Assembly: GCA_018820275.1 (NCBI GenBank)
Contig: JAHJOO010000066.1
Coordinates: 62,001 to 126,000, forward strand
Direction: 5' to 3'
Source: Alphaproteobacteria bacterium
Lineage (GTDB): Bacteria; Pseudomonadota; Alphaproteobacteria; Caulobacterales; Caulobacteraceae
Length of the DNA: 64,000 nt
In this document: positions 48,295 through 55,746 of the stretch, piece after piece
Numbering within the stretch: the stretch's first letter is position 1
Layout: each line of letters opens with the position of its first letter
Notes under the pieces: generated by a model
Seen by the model: only the letters and a program-made list of their open reading frames with translations
The model's database searches: none
What the model was told of the DNA's origin: nothing
Position numbers and translations under genes: made by a program

Positions 48295-49095
48295 ATGCGC
48301 AAGCTGATTCTGGCCGCCGGCGCGGCCGTCCTGTTGACGGGGTGCGTGGTGGTCGTCGCGGACGGCACCCGGACCGTCATCGTCGAAGGGGCTTCGGACG
48401 CGCCCCGGGCGGCGGGAGACGCCTCCTGGGGCGACGTCTATCTGGAGGCGATCGAGGATCCGCGCCGCCCCGCCGACGAGGTGGCGCGCGACGCGGCGCG
48501 CAAGCCGTACGACATGATGGCCTTCGCCGGCGTCAACCGCGGCCAGCGCATCGCCGACATCCGGCCCGAGGAGGGCTATTTCACCCGCCTGTTCGCGCCC
48601 GTGGTCGGGGACGGCGGCCGGGTCTACGCCTTCGTGCCGACCCGCACGGCGACCCGCGAGACGCCCCTGGCCCAAGGCCTGGCCGCGACCTACCCCAACG
48701 TCGTGGCCATGGAAGGGGCCCTGGATTCCATGACCTTCCCCGAGCCGCTGGACGCGGTCTTCATGGTGCAGGAGTACCATGACTTCCACATCCCGGCCTT
48801 CGGCGTGGACGTGACCCGGATGAACAAGGCGGTCTACGACGCGCTGAAGCCGGGCGGTTACTACATCGTCATCGACCATGCCGGCCGGCCCGGGACGGGA
48901 AACACCGAAGTGCAGTCCCTGCACCGGATCGAGGGCGAATTCCTGGTCCGCGAGGTCGAGGCGGCGGGCTTTGTTCTGGACGGCGAGAGCGACGCGATCC
49001 GGAACCCCGCGGACGACGGCACGATCAACGTCTTCGACGAGCGCATCCGCTATCGCACCGACCAGTTCGTCTATCGCTTCCGCAAGCCGGGCTGA
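48295..49095 (+). CDS. Lipoprotein of the predicted methyltransferase family COG4798
   Basis: A 266-aa protein with a lipoprotein signal (LILAAGAAVLLTGC, lipobox LTGC). The body follows the COG4798 'predicted methyltransferase' pattern: VNRGQRIADIRPEEGYFTRL where motif I would be, ALKPGGYYIVIDHAGRPG (post-motif III), and a C-terminal strand pair. The glycine-rich SAM loop is degenerate and SAM is not available outside the cytoplasm, so enzymatic methylation is doubtful. TGGAG precedes the ATG. Confidence 0.75.
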   Translation: MRKLILAAGAAVLLTGCVVVVADGTRTVIVEGASDAPRAAGDASWGDVYLEAIEDPRRPADEVARDAARKPYDMMAFAGVNRGQRIADIRPEEGYFTRLFAPVVGDGGRVYAFVPTRTATRETPLAQGLAATYPNVVAMEGALDSMTFPEPLDAVFMVQEYHDFHIPAFGVDVTRMNKAVYDALKPGGYYIVIDHAGRPGTGNTEVQSLHRIEGEFLVREVEAAGFVLDGESDAIRNPADDGTINVFDERIRYRTDQFVYRFRKPG

Positions 49096-49097
49096 AC

Positions 49098-49406
49098 ATG
49101 GCCGTCGAATACATCCGGTACCGGATGGCCGCGCACACGCCCGAAGCGCTGATCGCGGCCTATGGAGACGCGGCGACCCATCTCGACCTCGCGCCGGAAT
49201 GCCTGGGTTATGAGCTGACCCGCTGCGTCGAGGACCCGGCCTGCCTCATTCTCCGGATCGAATGGACCTCGACCCGGGCGCATCTGGAGGGCTTCCGGCG
49301 GGGGCCGCACTTTCCGCCCTTCCTGGCCGCGATCCGGCCGTTCATCGGCGAGATCGAGGAGATGCGGCACTACGAACTCACCGATCCGGCCGTCCGCAAG
49401 GGGTGA
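49098..49406 (+). CDS. ABM-domain protein (putative quinol monooxygenase-like)
   Basis: A 102-aa ferredoxin-like fold: YIRYRMAAHTPEALIAAYG, ELTRCVEDPACLILRIEW and FRRGPHFPPFLAAIRPF. The EW...H pattern fits antibiotic-biosynthesis-monooxygenase-type domains, which work without cofactor or simply bind small aromatics. It starts 2 bp after the preceding gene and is probably co-transcribed. Confidence 0.72.
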   Translation: MAVEYIRYRMAAHTPEALIAAYGDAATHLDLAPECLGYELTRCVEDPACLILRIEWTSTRAHLEGFRRGPHFPPFLAAIRPFIGEIEEMRHYELTDPAVRKG

Positions 49407-49458
49407 CGCCGGACCGACCCCGCGCTAACCCTCCCGCCAAATCAAGGGAGAGAGCGCC

Positions 49459-50364
49459 ATGACGCAGACCGTCGCCTTCATCGGCCTGGGCAATATGGGC
49501 GGGGGCATGGCCGCCAACCAGGCGAAGGCCGGCCACGTCGTCAAGGCGTTCGACCTGTCGGTCGAGGCCGTGGCGCGCGCCGTCGCCGCCGGTTGCGAGG
49601 CCGCGAGTTCGGTGGCCGAGGCGGTCAGGGACGCCGACGTGGTGATCACCATGCTGCCCGCGGGGCCGCACGTGCTGAAGGTCTATTCCGAACAGGTCAT
49701 CGGCGCGGCGCCGACCCGGGCGCTGCTGCTGGACTGCTCGACCATCGACGTCGACACCGCCCGCAAGGTCGCCGGTCTGGCGGCCGAGGCGGGCTATGTC
49801 TTCGCCGACGCGCCGGTGTCGGGCGGGACCGTGGCGGCGGACGCGGGGACGCTGGCCTTCATGGTCGGCTGCGACGAATCGGCCTTTCCGCGCATCGAGG
49901 CGGCGCTGGAGCCGATGAGCCGGGCCACCTTCCGCGCCGGCGACCACGGCGCGGGGCAGGCGGCCAAGATCTGCAACAACATGATCCTGGGCATCACCAT
50001 GCTGGGCACCTGCGAGGCCATCGCCCTGGCCGAGAAACTGGGTCTGGACCCGGTGAAGATGTTCGACATCGTGTCGAAGGCGTCGGGGCAGAGCTGGTCG
50101 GTGACGACCTACTATCCCTGGCCGGGTCCGGTGCCGACGGCGCCGTCGAACCGCAACTATGACGGCGGCTTCGCCACGGCGATGATGCTGAAGGACCTCA
50201 AACTGGCCCAGCAGGCCGCCGCGTCGGCGGGGGCGTCGACGCCGCTGGGGGCCCAGACCGAGGCGCTGTACCAGATGTTCGACCGTCTCGGCTTCGGCGG
50301 CCGCGACTTCTCGGCCATCCTGCAGCTGCTGCGGGGCAGGCTGGACGATCTTTCCACGAATTGA
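49459..50364 (+). CDS. mmsB: 3-hydroxyisobutyrate dehydrogenase
   Basis: A 301-aa enzyme: Rossmann [18 protein letters not shown], substrate motif [20 protein letters not shown], and [18 protein letters not shown] with catalytic Lys. [12 protein letters not shown] and the C-terminal helices are typical of true HIBADH. It converts 3-hydroxyisobutyrate to methylmalonate semialdehyde in valine catabolism. GGGAGAGAG precedes the ATG. Its stop lies within the FNR-like box upstream of hemA. Confidence 0.92.
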   Translation: MTQTVAFIGLGNMGGGMAANQAKAGHVVKAFDLSVEAVARAVAAGCEAASSVAEAVRDADVVITMLPAGPHVLKVYSEQVIGAAPTRALLLDCSTIDVDTARKVAGLAAEAGYVFADAPVSGGTVAADAGTLAFMVGCDESAFPRIEAALEPMSRATFRAGDHGAGQAAKICNNMILGITMLGTCEAIALAEKLGLDPVKMFDIVSKASGQSWSVTTYYPWPGPVPTAPSNRNYDGGFATAMMLKDLKLAQQAAASAGASTPLGAQTEALYQMFDRLGFGGRDFSAILQLLRGRLDDLSTN

Positions 50365-50374
50365 TCAATCTCAA
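50361..50374. promoter_or_regulatory. FNR/FixK-like box upstream of hemA
   Basis: TTGATCAATCTCAA matches the FNR/FixK consensus TTGAT-N4-ATCAA in 9 of 10 fixed positions. It sits 166 bp before the likely hemA start and overlaps the mmsB stop. No convincing -10 stands at the class II distance. The AT-rich stretch 50424-50460 may hold the promoter. Confidence 0.45.
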
Positions 50375-50539
50375 GGAAGCGGTGACGTTCCGGGCGGAAG
50401 CTGGGCCATGACCCGGACCGATCTTGAGAACCGTTATCAATTAAAGCCTTGCGACGATTTAACCGGCGGCTCGCATGGACTTTGCGGGGCCCCGGGCGCA
50501 AAACCCGCCGCGAAGGCAGAGTCCAGGCAGGCACCCGGA

Positions 50540-51766
50540 TTGTACGACTACACGTCCGCATTCGAGACCGCGATCGAGCAGGTGAAGGGGGAGGGGCGCT
50601 ACCGCGTCTTCGCCGACCTGAAGCGCCTGCGCGGCCAGTTCCCCCGCGCCGTGCGCCGTCGCGCCGACGGGGTCGAGCAGGACGTCGTCGTGTGGTGCTC
50701 CAACGACTATCTGGGCATGGGACAGCACCCTTCGGTTCTGGACGCCATGAAGGCCGAGGTCGACGCGGCCGGCGCGGGCGCCGGCGGCACGCGCAACATC
50801 TCGGGCACCACCCGCTCGGCCGTGGATCTCGAGGCCGAGCTGGCCGACTGGCACGGCAAGGAGGCGGCGCTGCTGTTCACCTCGGGCTATGTGGCCAATG
50901 AGGCGACGCTGACCACGCTGCAGCGGATCCTGCCCGGACTGATCATCTTCTCCGACAGCCTGAACCACGCCTCCATGATCGCCGGCATCCGCAACGGCGG
51001 GTGCGAGCGGCATGTGTTCCTGCACAACGATCTGGGGCATCTGGAGACGCTGCTGGCCGCCGCGCCGGCCGACGCGCCCAAGCTGATCGCCTTCGAGAGC
51101 GTCTATTCGATGGACGGCGACATCGCCGACCTGAAGGGCACGATCGCCCTGGCGAAGAAGTACGGTGCCCTGACCTATCTCGACGAGGTGCACGCCGTCG
51201 GCCTGTACGGCGCGCGCGGGGCCGGGATCGCCGAGCGGGACGGCGTGCTGGACCAGATCGACGTGATCGAGTGCACCCTGGGCAAGGCCATCGGCGTCAT
51301 GGGCGGCTACATCGCCGCCGACGCGGTGATCGTCGACGCCATCCGCAGCTGGGCCTCGGGCTTCATCTTCACGACCAGCCTGCCGCCGGCCCTGACGGCG
51401 GGGGCGCTGGCGTCGGTGCGGCATCTCAAGGCGCATCCTGAGCTGCGCGAGCGGCACCAGGAGCGCGCCGTCGCGCTCAAGGCCCGGTTCGCGGCGGCGG
51501 GCATTCCCGTGATGCCGTCCGAGAGCCACATCGTGCCGGTCTTCGTGGGCGACCCGGTGCACACCAAGATGATCTCGGACATGCTGCTGGAAGAGCACGG
51601 CATCTATGTCCAGCCGATCAACTATCCGACCGTGCCCAAGGGCACCGAGCGCCTGCGCTTCACGCCGTCGCCGGACCACGACGACGGCATGATGGACGCT
51701 CTGGTCACGGCCATGGACAGGCTGTGGACCCACTGCAACGTGGCGCGCCTGCCCGCCGTCGCCTGA
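50540..51766 (+). CDS. hemA: 5-aminolevulinate synthase
   Basis: A 408-aa PLP enzyme: [46 protein letters not shown], and [16 protein letters not shown], whose Lys binds PLP. It condenses glycine and succinyl-CoA to aminolevulinate, the alphaproteobacterial route. I choose TTG 50540 because it gives the usual length and N-terminus (YDYTSAF). The in-frame ATG at 50408 would add 44 residues encoded by AT-rich sequence that looks like a leader. A terminator follows. Confidence 0.93.
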   Translation: MYDYTSAFETAIEQVKGEGRYRVFADLKRLRGQFPRAVRRRADGVEQDVVVWCSNDYLGMGQHPSVLDAMKAEVDAAGAGAGGTRNISGTTRSAVDLEAELADWHGKEAALLFTSGYVANEATLTTLQRILPGLIIFSDSLNHASMIAGIRNGGCERHVFLHNDLGHLETLLAAAPADAPKLIAFESVYSMDGDIADLKGTIALAKKYGALTYLDEVHAVGLYGARGAGIAERDGVLDQIDVIECTLGKAIGVMGGYIAADAVIVDAIRSWASGFIFTTSLPPALTAGALASVRHLKAHPELRERHQERAVALKARFAAAGIPVMPSESHIVPVFVGDPVHTKMISDMLLEEHGIYVQPINYPTVPKGTERLRFTPSPDHDDGMMDALVTAMDRLWTHCNVARLPAVA

Positions 51767-51790
51767 CGGTTCCCCCGTCGCGGACACGAA

Positions 51791-51818
51791 AAAGGCCCCG
51801 GAGCGATCCGGGGCCTTT
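51791..51818. terminator. Bidirectional terminator between hemA and the RcnB-like gene
   Basis: A perfect 12-bp stem AAAGGCCCCGGA/TCCGGGGCCTTT around a GCGA loop. Both sides have A/T tracts, so it can stop transcription from both convergent genes. Confidence 0.9.
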
Positions 51819-51835
51819 CTCGTTGCGGCCGGGCC

Positions 51836-52750
51836 CTACCAGCGCCAGGCGCTGTGGATCGCCTCGATCACATAGCCGTCGAAGCGGTCGACCAGGTAGA
51901 TGTTGTTGTCCACCCAGACCCACATCGTGCCGGTCGGCGGCCACGGCAGACCCCAGTAGGCCGGGTCCGTGATCTCGTAGCGCCAGAAGATCGAGGGCAG
52001 GTAGTCGCCCTCGCTGTAGGTCCGGCCCCAGTAGGAGCGCGGCACGCTGTAGTAGCCGTAGCCCGGCGAGAAGTAGAAGCCGACGCGGACCCCCGACCAG
52101 CCGTGGAAGTGGCGGTCGTTGCGCCACCAGTCGCTGCGGCCGTGGCGGCGCGACCAGTCGCGGTTCCACGAGTCGCGGTTCCAGCGGCGACGGAACTCGC
52201 GATAGTCGCGGCGGTCATCCCGACGTTCGAACCGATCCTCGCGGCGGTCCTGACGGTCGTCGCGCCGGTCGTCCCGACGGTCCCGGCGGTCGTCCCTCTG
52301 CTCGGGACGGGGCGTCGGACGGTCATCCCGCCGGTCGCCCCGATCCTCGCGGCGATCCTCGCGGCGGTCCTGACGGTCGTCGCGGCGGTCCTCCCGACGA
52401 TCCTGACGACGGTCGCGGCGCGCGTCCGGAGGGGTGGTGGGCGGCGTGACGTCCGGGCGGTCGGGCCGGTCGGGCCGGTCGGGCCGGTCGGGCCGGTCGG
52501 GGCGATCGGGACGGTCCGGGCGGGCCGGACGGTCGGGGGCCGGGGGCCGGTCGGGCCGCGACGGACGCTGCTCGCCGCCGCCGGAGGTCCCGCCGCCGCC
52601 GCGCCGCTCCTGCCGCGCCTCGCGGCGTTCGGCCTGGACCTCGGTCCGGTCGCGCCGGCGGTCGGGATCCTGGGCCGCGGCGATGGCCGGGGCCGCCGCC
52701 GGAACGGCGAAGGCCGTCAGGGCGGAAAAGACCAGAAGGGTTCTCTTCAT
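51836..52750 (-). CDS. RcnB-like exported protein with Arg/Asp-rich repeats
   Basis: A 304-aa protein: signal peptide (VFSALTAFAVPAAAPAIAAAQ), then about 170 residues almost entirely of R, D, P, Q and E, including a run of RPD tripeptides and RRDDRQDRREDRRE repeats. The C-terminal RcnB-like domain (about 215-304) has FYFSPGYGYYSVPRSYWG, LPSIFWRYEITDPAYWGLPW and MWVWVDNNIYLVDRFDG. RcnB proteins are periplasmic; E. coli RcnB affects Ni/Co homeostasis, but this group may act differently. A second copy lies just upstream. Confidence 0.75.
   Translation of the reverse strand: MKRTLLVFSALTAFAVPAAAPAIAAAQDPDRRRDRTEVQAERREARQERRGGGGTSGGGEQRPSRPDRPPAPDRPARPDRPDRPDRPDRPDRPDRPDRPDVTPPTTPPDARRDRRQDRREDRRDDRQDRREDRREDRGDRRDDRPTPRPEQRDDRRDRRDDRRDDRQDRREDRFERRDDRRDYREFRRRWNRDSWNRDWSRRHGRSDWWRNDRHFHGWSGVRVGFYFSPGYGYYSVPRSYWGRTYSEGDYLPSIFWRYEITDPAYWGLPWPPTGTMWVWVDNNIYLVDRFDGYVIEAIHSAWRW
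52461..52504. repeat. 9-bp tandem repeat coding RPD units
   Basis: Four exact copies of TCGGGCCGG plus degenerate flanking copies. In the minus-strand gene each encodes Arg-Pro-Asp. Exact repetition over serine-free coding sequence suggests recent slippage. Confidence 0.8.
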
Positions 52751-52838
52751 TCTCGGGGTTCCTGCACGCCTTATCGGGCGGCTTGGGAGGAGGCTGTGCC
52801 CGTCAAGCTGAACGGCGTGTGAACCGGGCAGGAGGGGT

Positions 52839-52871
52839 GGAGGTCCCGACGACCGCGATCGCGGGACCTCC
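52839..52871. other. Hairpin downstream of the second RcnB-like gene
   Basis: A perfect 10-bp stem GGAGGTCCCG/CGGGACCTCC with a 13-nt loop in the 130-bp gap between the two RcnB-like genes. No T tract follows on either strand, so termination is uncertain; mRNA 3'-end protection is possible. Confidence 0.5.
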
Positions 52872-52880
52872 GGGAGGCGG

Positions 52881-53492
52881 TCAGAACACGTCGAACAGCA
52901 CGTCGGCGATCAGGCCGGTGGCCAGCGCCACCAGCAGGATGTCGTTGTCGGCGTGCACCCAGCGGTGGCCGTGCGGCGCCGGGCGCAGGCCGTAGAAATA
53001 GGGGTCGTTCACATAGTAGCGGTGATAGGCCGACGGCAGATAGGCCCCACGGCGCCAGCTGTAGCCGTAGTAGCGCGGCTCGACGCGGTAGTAGCCGTAG
53101 CCGGGGGCGTACCAGTAGCCGTTGCGACGGCCGCTGTAGTCCCGGAACTCCGAGCGCCCGCGCCACCAGTCGCGATTGTTGCGGTCCCAGCGCCGCTCGT
53201 TGCGGAAGTCGCGGCGATCGTCGCGACGCTCGGCCTGGAAGTCGCGGCGATCGTCCCGCCGGTCCTGGCGGTATTCGCGGCGGTTGTCGTACTGGCCCCC
53301 ACGCCAGTCGCGGCGATCGTCGCGGCGCTCCTCGCGGAAGTCGCGGCGGTCGTCGCGGCGGTCCTCGCGATGGTCGCGCCGGTCGTCGCGGCGGTCGTCC
53401 CTGTCGCGGCGGTTCTGGGCTTCGGCGGCCAGCGGCACGGCGGTCGTCGACAGCACGACCGCGGCGATGGCGGCCCGGGTCAGGCGGTTCAT
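52881..53492 (-). CDS. RcnB-like exported protein, second copy
   Basis: A 203-aa protein with signal peptide ([20 protein letters not shown]), about 80 residues of RDDRRD-type repeats, then the RcnB-like domain: [37 protein letters not shown] and [18 protein letters not shown]. Its repeats are shorter than in the neighbour and lack the RPD run. GAGGAC lies 6 nt before ATG 53492. The two genes are a tandem duplication, diverged at sequence level. Confidence 0.75.
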   Translation of the reverse strand: MNRLTRAAIAAVVLSTTAVPLAAEAQNRRDRDDRRDDRRDHREDRRDDRRDFREERRDDRRDWRGGQYDNRREYRQDRRDDRRDFQAERRDDRRDFRNERRWDRNNRDWWRGRSEFRDYSGRRNGYWYAPGYGYYRVEPRYYGYSWRRGAYLPSAYHRYYVNDPYFYGLRPAPHGHRWVHADNDILLVALATGLIADVLFDVF

Positions 53493-53661
53493 GAACAGTC
53501 CTCGCAAAAGGCCGGACGGCGGGCCGCCCGGAACGGGTGATGATCGACGGTCCCCCCTCCGGCATGAACCGTCGCTGAATGCCCCGGTCAGGTTCGATCC
53601 GGCGGACATTGCGTCGGCGCGCGACCGCCCCCACGTTCCGGCCAGATTCAGGAGCCCGCCG

Positions 53662-54390
53662 ATGTCCCGACCGATCCAGCTCTGGTACTGGCCCACGCCC
53701 AACGGATGGAAGATCTCCATCGCGCTGGAGGAGATGGGTCTTCCGTACGAACTGAAGCCCGTGAACATCGGGGTGGGCGAGCAGTTCGAGCCGGCGTTCC
53801 AGGCGATCAGCCCCAATGGCCGGATGCCGGCCATCTTCGATCCGGAGGGGCCCGACGGCCAGCCGCTGTCGATCTTCGAGAGCGGGGCGATCCTGCAGTA
53901 TCTCGGACGCCGCTCGGGCCGGTTCTATCCGGACGACGTCCGGGGGCGCGCCGAGGTGGACCAATGGCTGTTCTGGCAGGTCGGGGGGCTGGGGCCGATG
54001 GCCGGCCAGACCCACCATTTCCGCCAGTACGCCCCGGCCCTGACGGCCGACCAGCGTCATCTGGCCTATGGCGTGCGGCGCTATACGGACGAGACGCACC
54101 GGCTCTATGGCGTGCTGGACCGGCGCCTGGCCGACCGGGAGTTCGTGGCCGGCGACTATTCCATCGCCGACATGGCGATCTGGCCCTGGGTCGTCCCCTG
54201 GGAGCGACAGGGGCAGGACCTGGCCGAGTTCCCCCATCTGAAGCGCTGGTTCGAGACGGTCGAGGCGCGGCCGGCGGTGCAGACGGGCCGGTGGCTGGGC
54301 AAGGATCTGTCCCGGGATCTGGCCAAGGCCGGTCGCGAGGCGGACGCCCAGCGCGCCGTTCTTTTCGGCCAGCGGGCGCACAAGTCTTAA
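53662..54390 (+). CDS. Glutathione S-transferase (YfcG/YghU, nu-class-like)
   Basis: A 242-aa [23 protein letters not shown] at the N-terminus, [15 protein letters not shown] with cis-Pro, and [12 protein letters not shown]. The second domain has [19 protein letters not shown]. This pattern fits the Nu-class disulfide-bond oxidoreductases such as E. coli YfcG. CAGGAG lies before ATG 53662. The in-frame sequence further upstream is a shadow of the RcnB-like repeats. Confidence 0.9.
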   Translation: MSRPIQLWYWPTPNGWKISIALEEMGLPYELKPVNIGVGEQFEPAFQAISPNGRMPAIFDPEGPDGQPLSIFESGAILQYLGRRSGRFYPDDVRGRAEVDQWLFWQVGGLGPMAGQTHHFRQYAPALTADQRHLAYGVRRYTDETHRLYGVLDRRLADREFVAGDYSIADMAIWPWVVPWERQGQDLAEFPHLKRWFETVEARPAVQTGRWLGKDLSRDLAKAGREADAQRAVLFGQRAHKS

Positions 54391-54480
54391 GGCGGGATTG
54401 CCGAGGCGTTTCCAAGATTTGAACGCGGCTTTGAGTATTCACGCTTCATTGGCGAAAAAGATTCGGCCGCGTTTCCGCCA

Positions 54481-54495
54481 TTAACTTTAACTTCA
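54481..54495. promoter_or_regulatory. Possible CtrA-like half-match upstream of the Sel1-like gene
   Basis: TTAA-N7-TTCA (54481-54495), one mismatch to the CtrA consensus TTAA-N7-TTAA, in an AT-rich 170-bp gap. It lies 68 bp before ATG 54563. Confidence 0.3.
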
Positions 54496-54562
54496 AACCG
54501 CCGGTATTTCATCGCGCTCAAGGAAGCGGGGCCAGAACGGTCCCGGCCTGGAGGACTTGGTG

Positions 54563-54865
54563 ATGAACGCGCAAGAACTGGCGCACGACGTTGCGGAAGA
54601 CGGCGGGCTGCCGTTGCCGACCCCCGACATGGACGGTGACGCCCTGTTCCGTCTGGGGATGATGTATTCGACCGGCACGGGCGGCTGCCCGATGGACCGG
54701 GTCTCCGCCCACATGATCCTGAACCTGGCGGCGATGAAGGGCTCGGAAGAGGCCCGGGCCCATCGCCGGGAAATCTCGCAGGAGATGGAGCGCGAGGAGA
54801 TCGGCGAGGCGCAGCGCGCCGCGCGCCGCTGGATCGACGCCGGCACGAGCAAGCTGGCCGCCTGA
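54563..54865 (+). CDS. Small Sel1-like protein
   Basis: A 100-aa cytosolic protein. DGDALFRLGMMYSTGTGGCP and RVSAHMILNLAAMKGSEEAR resemble one and a half Sel1/TPR units, and the rest is a charged helix (EISQEMEREEIGEAQRAARR). Sel1 repeats mediate protein-protein contacts. A GGAGGACTT site precedes ATG 54563; GTG 54557 is an alternative. It converges with the Wza-like gene 27 bp away and has an unusually AT-rich upstream region. Confidence 0.7.
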   Translation: MNAQELAHDVAEDGGLPLPTPDMDGDALFRLGMMYSTGTGGCPMDRVSAHMILNLAAMKGSEEARAHRREISQEMEREEIGEAQRAARRWIDAGTSKLAA

Positions 54866-54892
54866 CGCAGGTCGGCGACGCCCCGGTCGCCG

Positions 54893-55621
54893 TCAGAACT
54901 GCTGGTACTGCCCGTTGATCGTGTAGTTGAACCCGATCGGCAGGGCGTTGCGGACCTGGGTGAAGAAGTTGGCCAGCTCGCCCAGGGTCGAGCGCGGGAC
55001 GTAGATGACGTCGCCGCGCCGCACCGCCACCCTGAGGCCGCGGCGCGGCCGCAGGTCCACCACCCGCATCATGGGCCGTCCGCCCGGACCGCGCCGGATC
55101 AGGGCCACCTCCTGGGTGCGGGCCGTGGGCAGGAAGCCGCCGGCCTGGATCACCGCCTGATAGGCGTCGATGTCGCCGACCATCTCGTAGACGCCCGGCG
55201 TGCGGACCTCGCCGTCCACCCACACCCGGATCGGCCCGGCCTGCCTCAGCGTGATCTCGACGATGGGGCGGACCAGCTGCGAGGCGTAGCCGGCCGAGAC
55301 GTCCTGCTCCAGTTCCGCCAGGGTCCGGTCGGCCGCCATGACCTGTCCGATCAGGGGCAGGGAGACGCGGCCGTCGGGCCCGACCCTCAGCGTGCGGGTC
55401 AGCTCCGGCGCCGTGGGGATCGCCACCTCGATCTCGTCGTTCGGATAGAGGACGTATTCGGGTTCCGCGTCGGTCCAGTCGGCGAACGGAATGTCGGTGA
55501 AGCCGGGCGTCGTCGCCGGGCCGGCCAGCGGAGAGGCGATCCGGGGCGCGCGCACGCCGCCGCACGCGGCCAGGGAAAGGCCGACCAATCCCAGCATCAG
55601 GTGCCGGCGGCTGAAGTTCAT
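54893..55621 (-). CDS. hfsD: Wza-like polysaccharide export lipoprotein, probable HfsD
   Basis: A 242-aa outer-membrane export protein. The signal ends SLAACG (lipobox); before it, SRRHLMLG recalls a twin-arginine motif. The PES domain (YVLYPNDEIEVAIPTAPELT, VGPDGRVSLPLIGQV) and SLBB domain (IRVWVDGEVRTPGVYEMVG, GDVIYVPRS) follow. It would form the outer-membrane channel for polysaccharide. The holdfast assignment comes from the neighbouring genes; hfsD is here divergent from hfsA. Confidence 0.72.
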   Translation of the reverse strand: MNFSRRHLMLGLVGLSLAACGGVRAPRIASPLAGPATTPGFTDIPFADWTDAEPEYVLYPNDEIEVAIPTAPELTRTLRVGPDGRVSLPLIGQVMAADRTLAELEQDVSAGYASQLVRPIVEITLRQAGPIRVWVDGEVRTPGVYEMVGDIDAYQAVIQAGGFLPTARTQEVALIRRGPGGRPMMRVVDLRPRRGLRVAVRRGDVIYVPRSTLGELANFFTQVRNALPIGFNYTINGQYQQF

Positions 55622-55674
55622 GGGCGAATCCCGGCGCGGCGGATCACGATTGGGGGCAGGGTGGTCCGACAGGG

Positions 55675-55690
55675 GTAACCGATGGTTAAC
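55675..55690. promoter_or_regulatory. CtrA-box-like element between hfsD and hfsA
   Basis: GTAA-CCGATGG-TTAAC: one mismatch to TTAA-N7-TTAA, with a perfect second half site. It also forms a TAACC/GGTTA palindrome. It sits in the 125-bp divergent promoter region, where it could act on both genes. Confidence 0.5.
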
Positions 55691-55746
55691 GCCGAGGGGC
55701 GAAGGCTGAAGTCCCGGTTCAGTCTCACGGATTCGCCTCCAGGCCC

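Noticed and set aside
50408-50539. 44-residue extension of HemA from ATG 50408
   Set aside because: AT-rich, not conserved-looking; the TTG at 50540 gives the normal 408-aa enzyme.
52434-52811. Gly/Ser/Arg repeat frame on the plus strand, and a possible CRISPR or satellite
   Set aside because: The repeat has no spacers and is explained by RPD codons of the RcnB-like gene on the minus strand.
53176-53661. 162-residue N-terminal extension of the GST
   Set aside because: It is antisense to RDD repeats of the RcnB-like gene; the ATG at 53662 has a ribosome-binding site and gives standard GST length.
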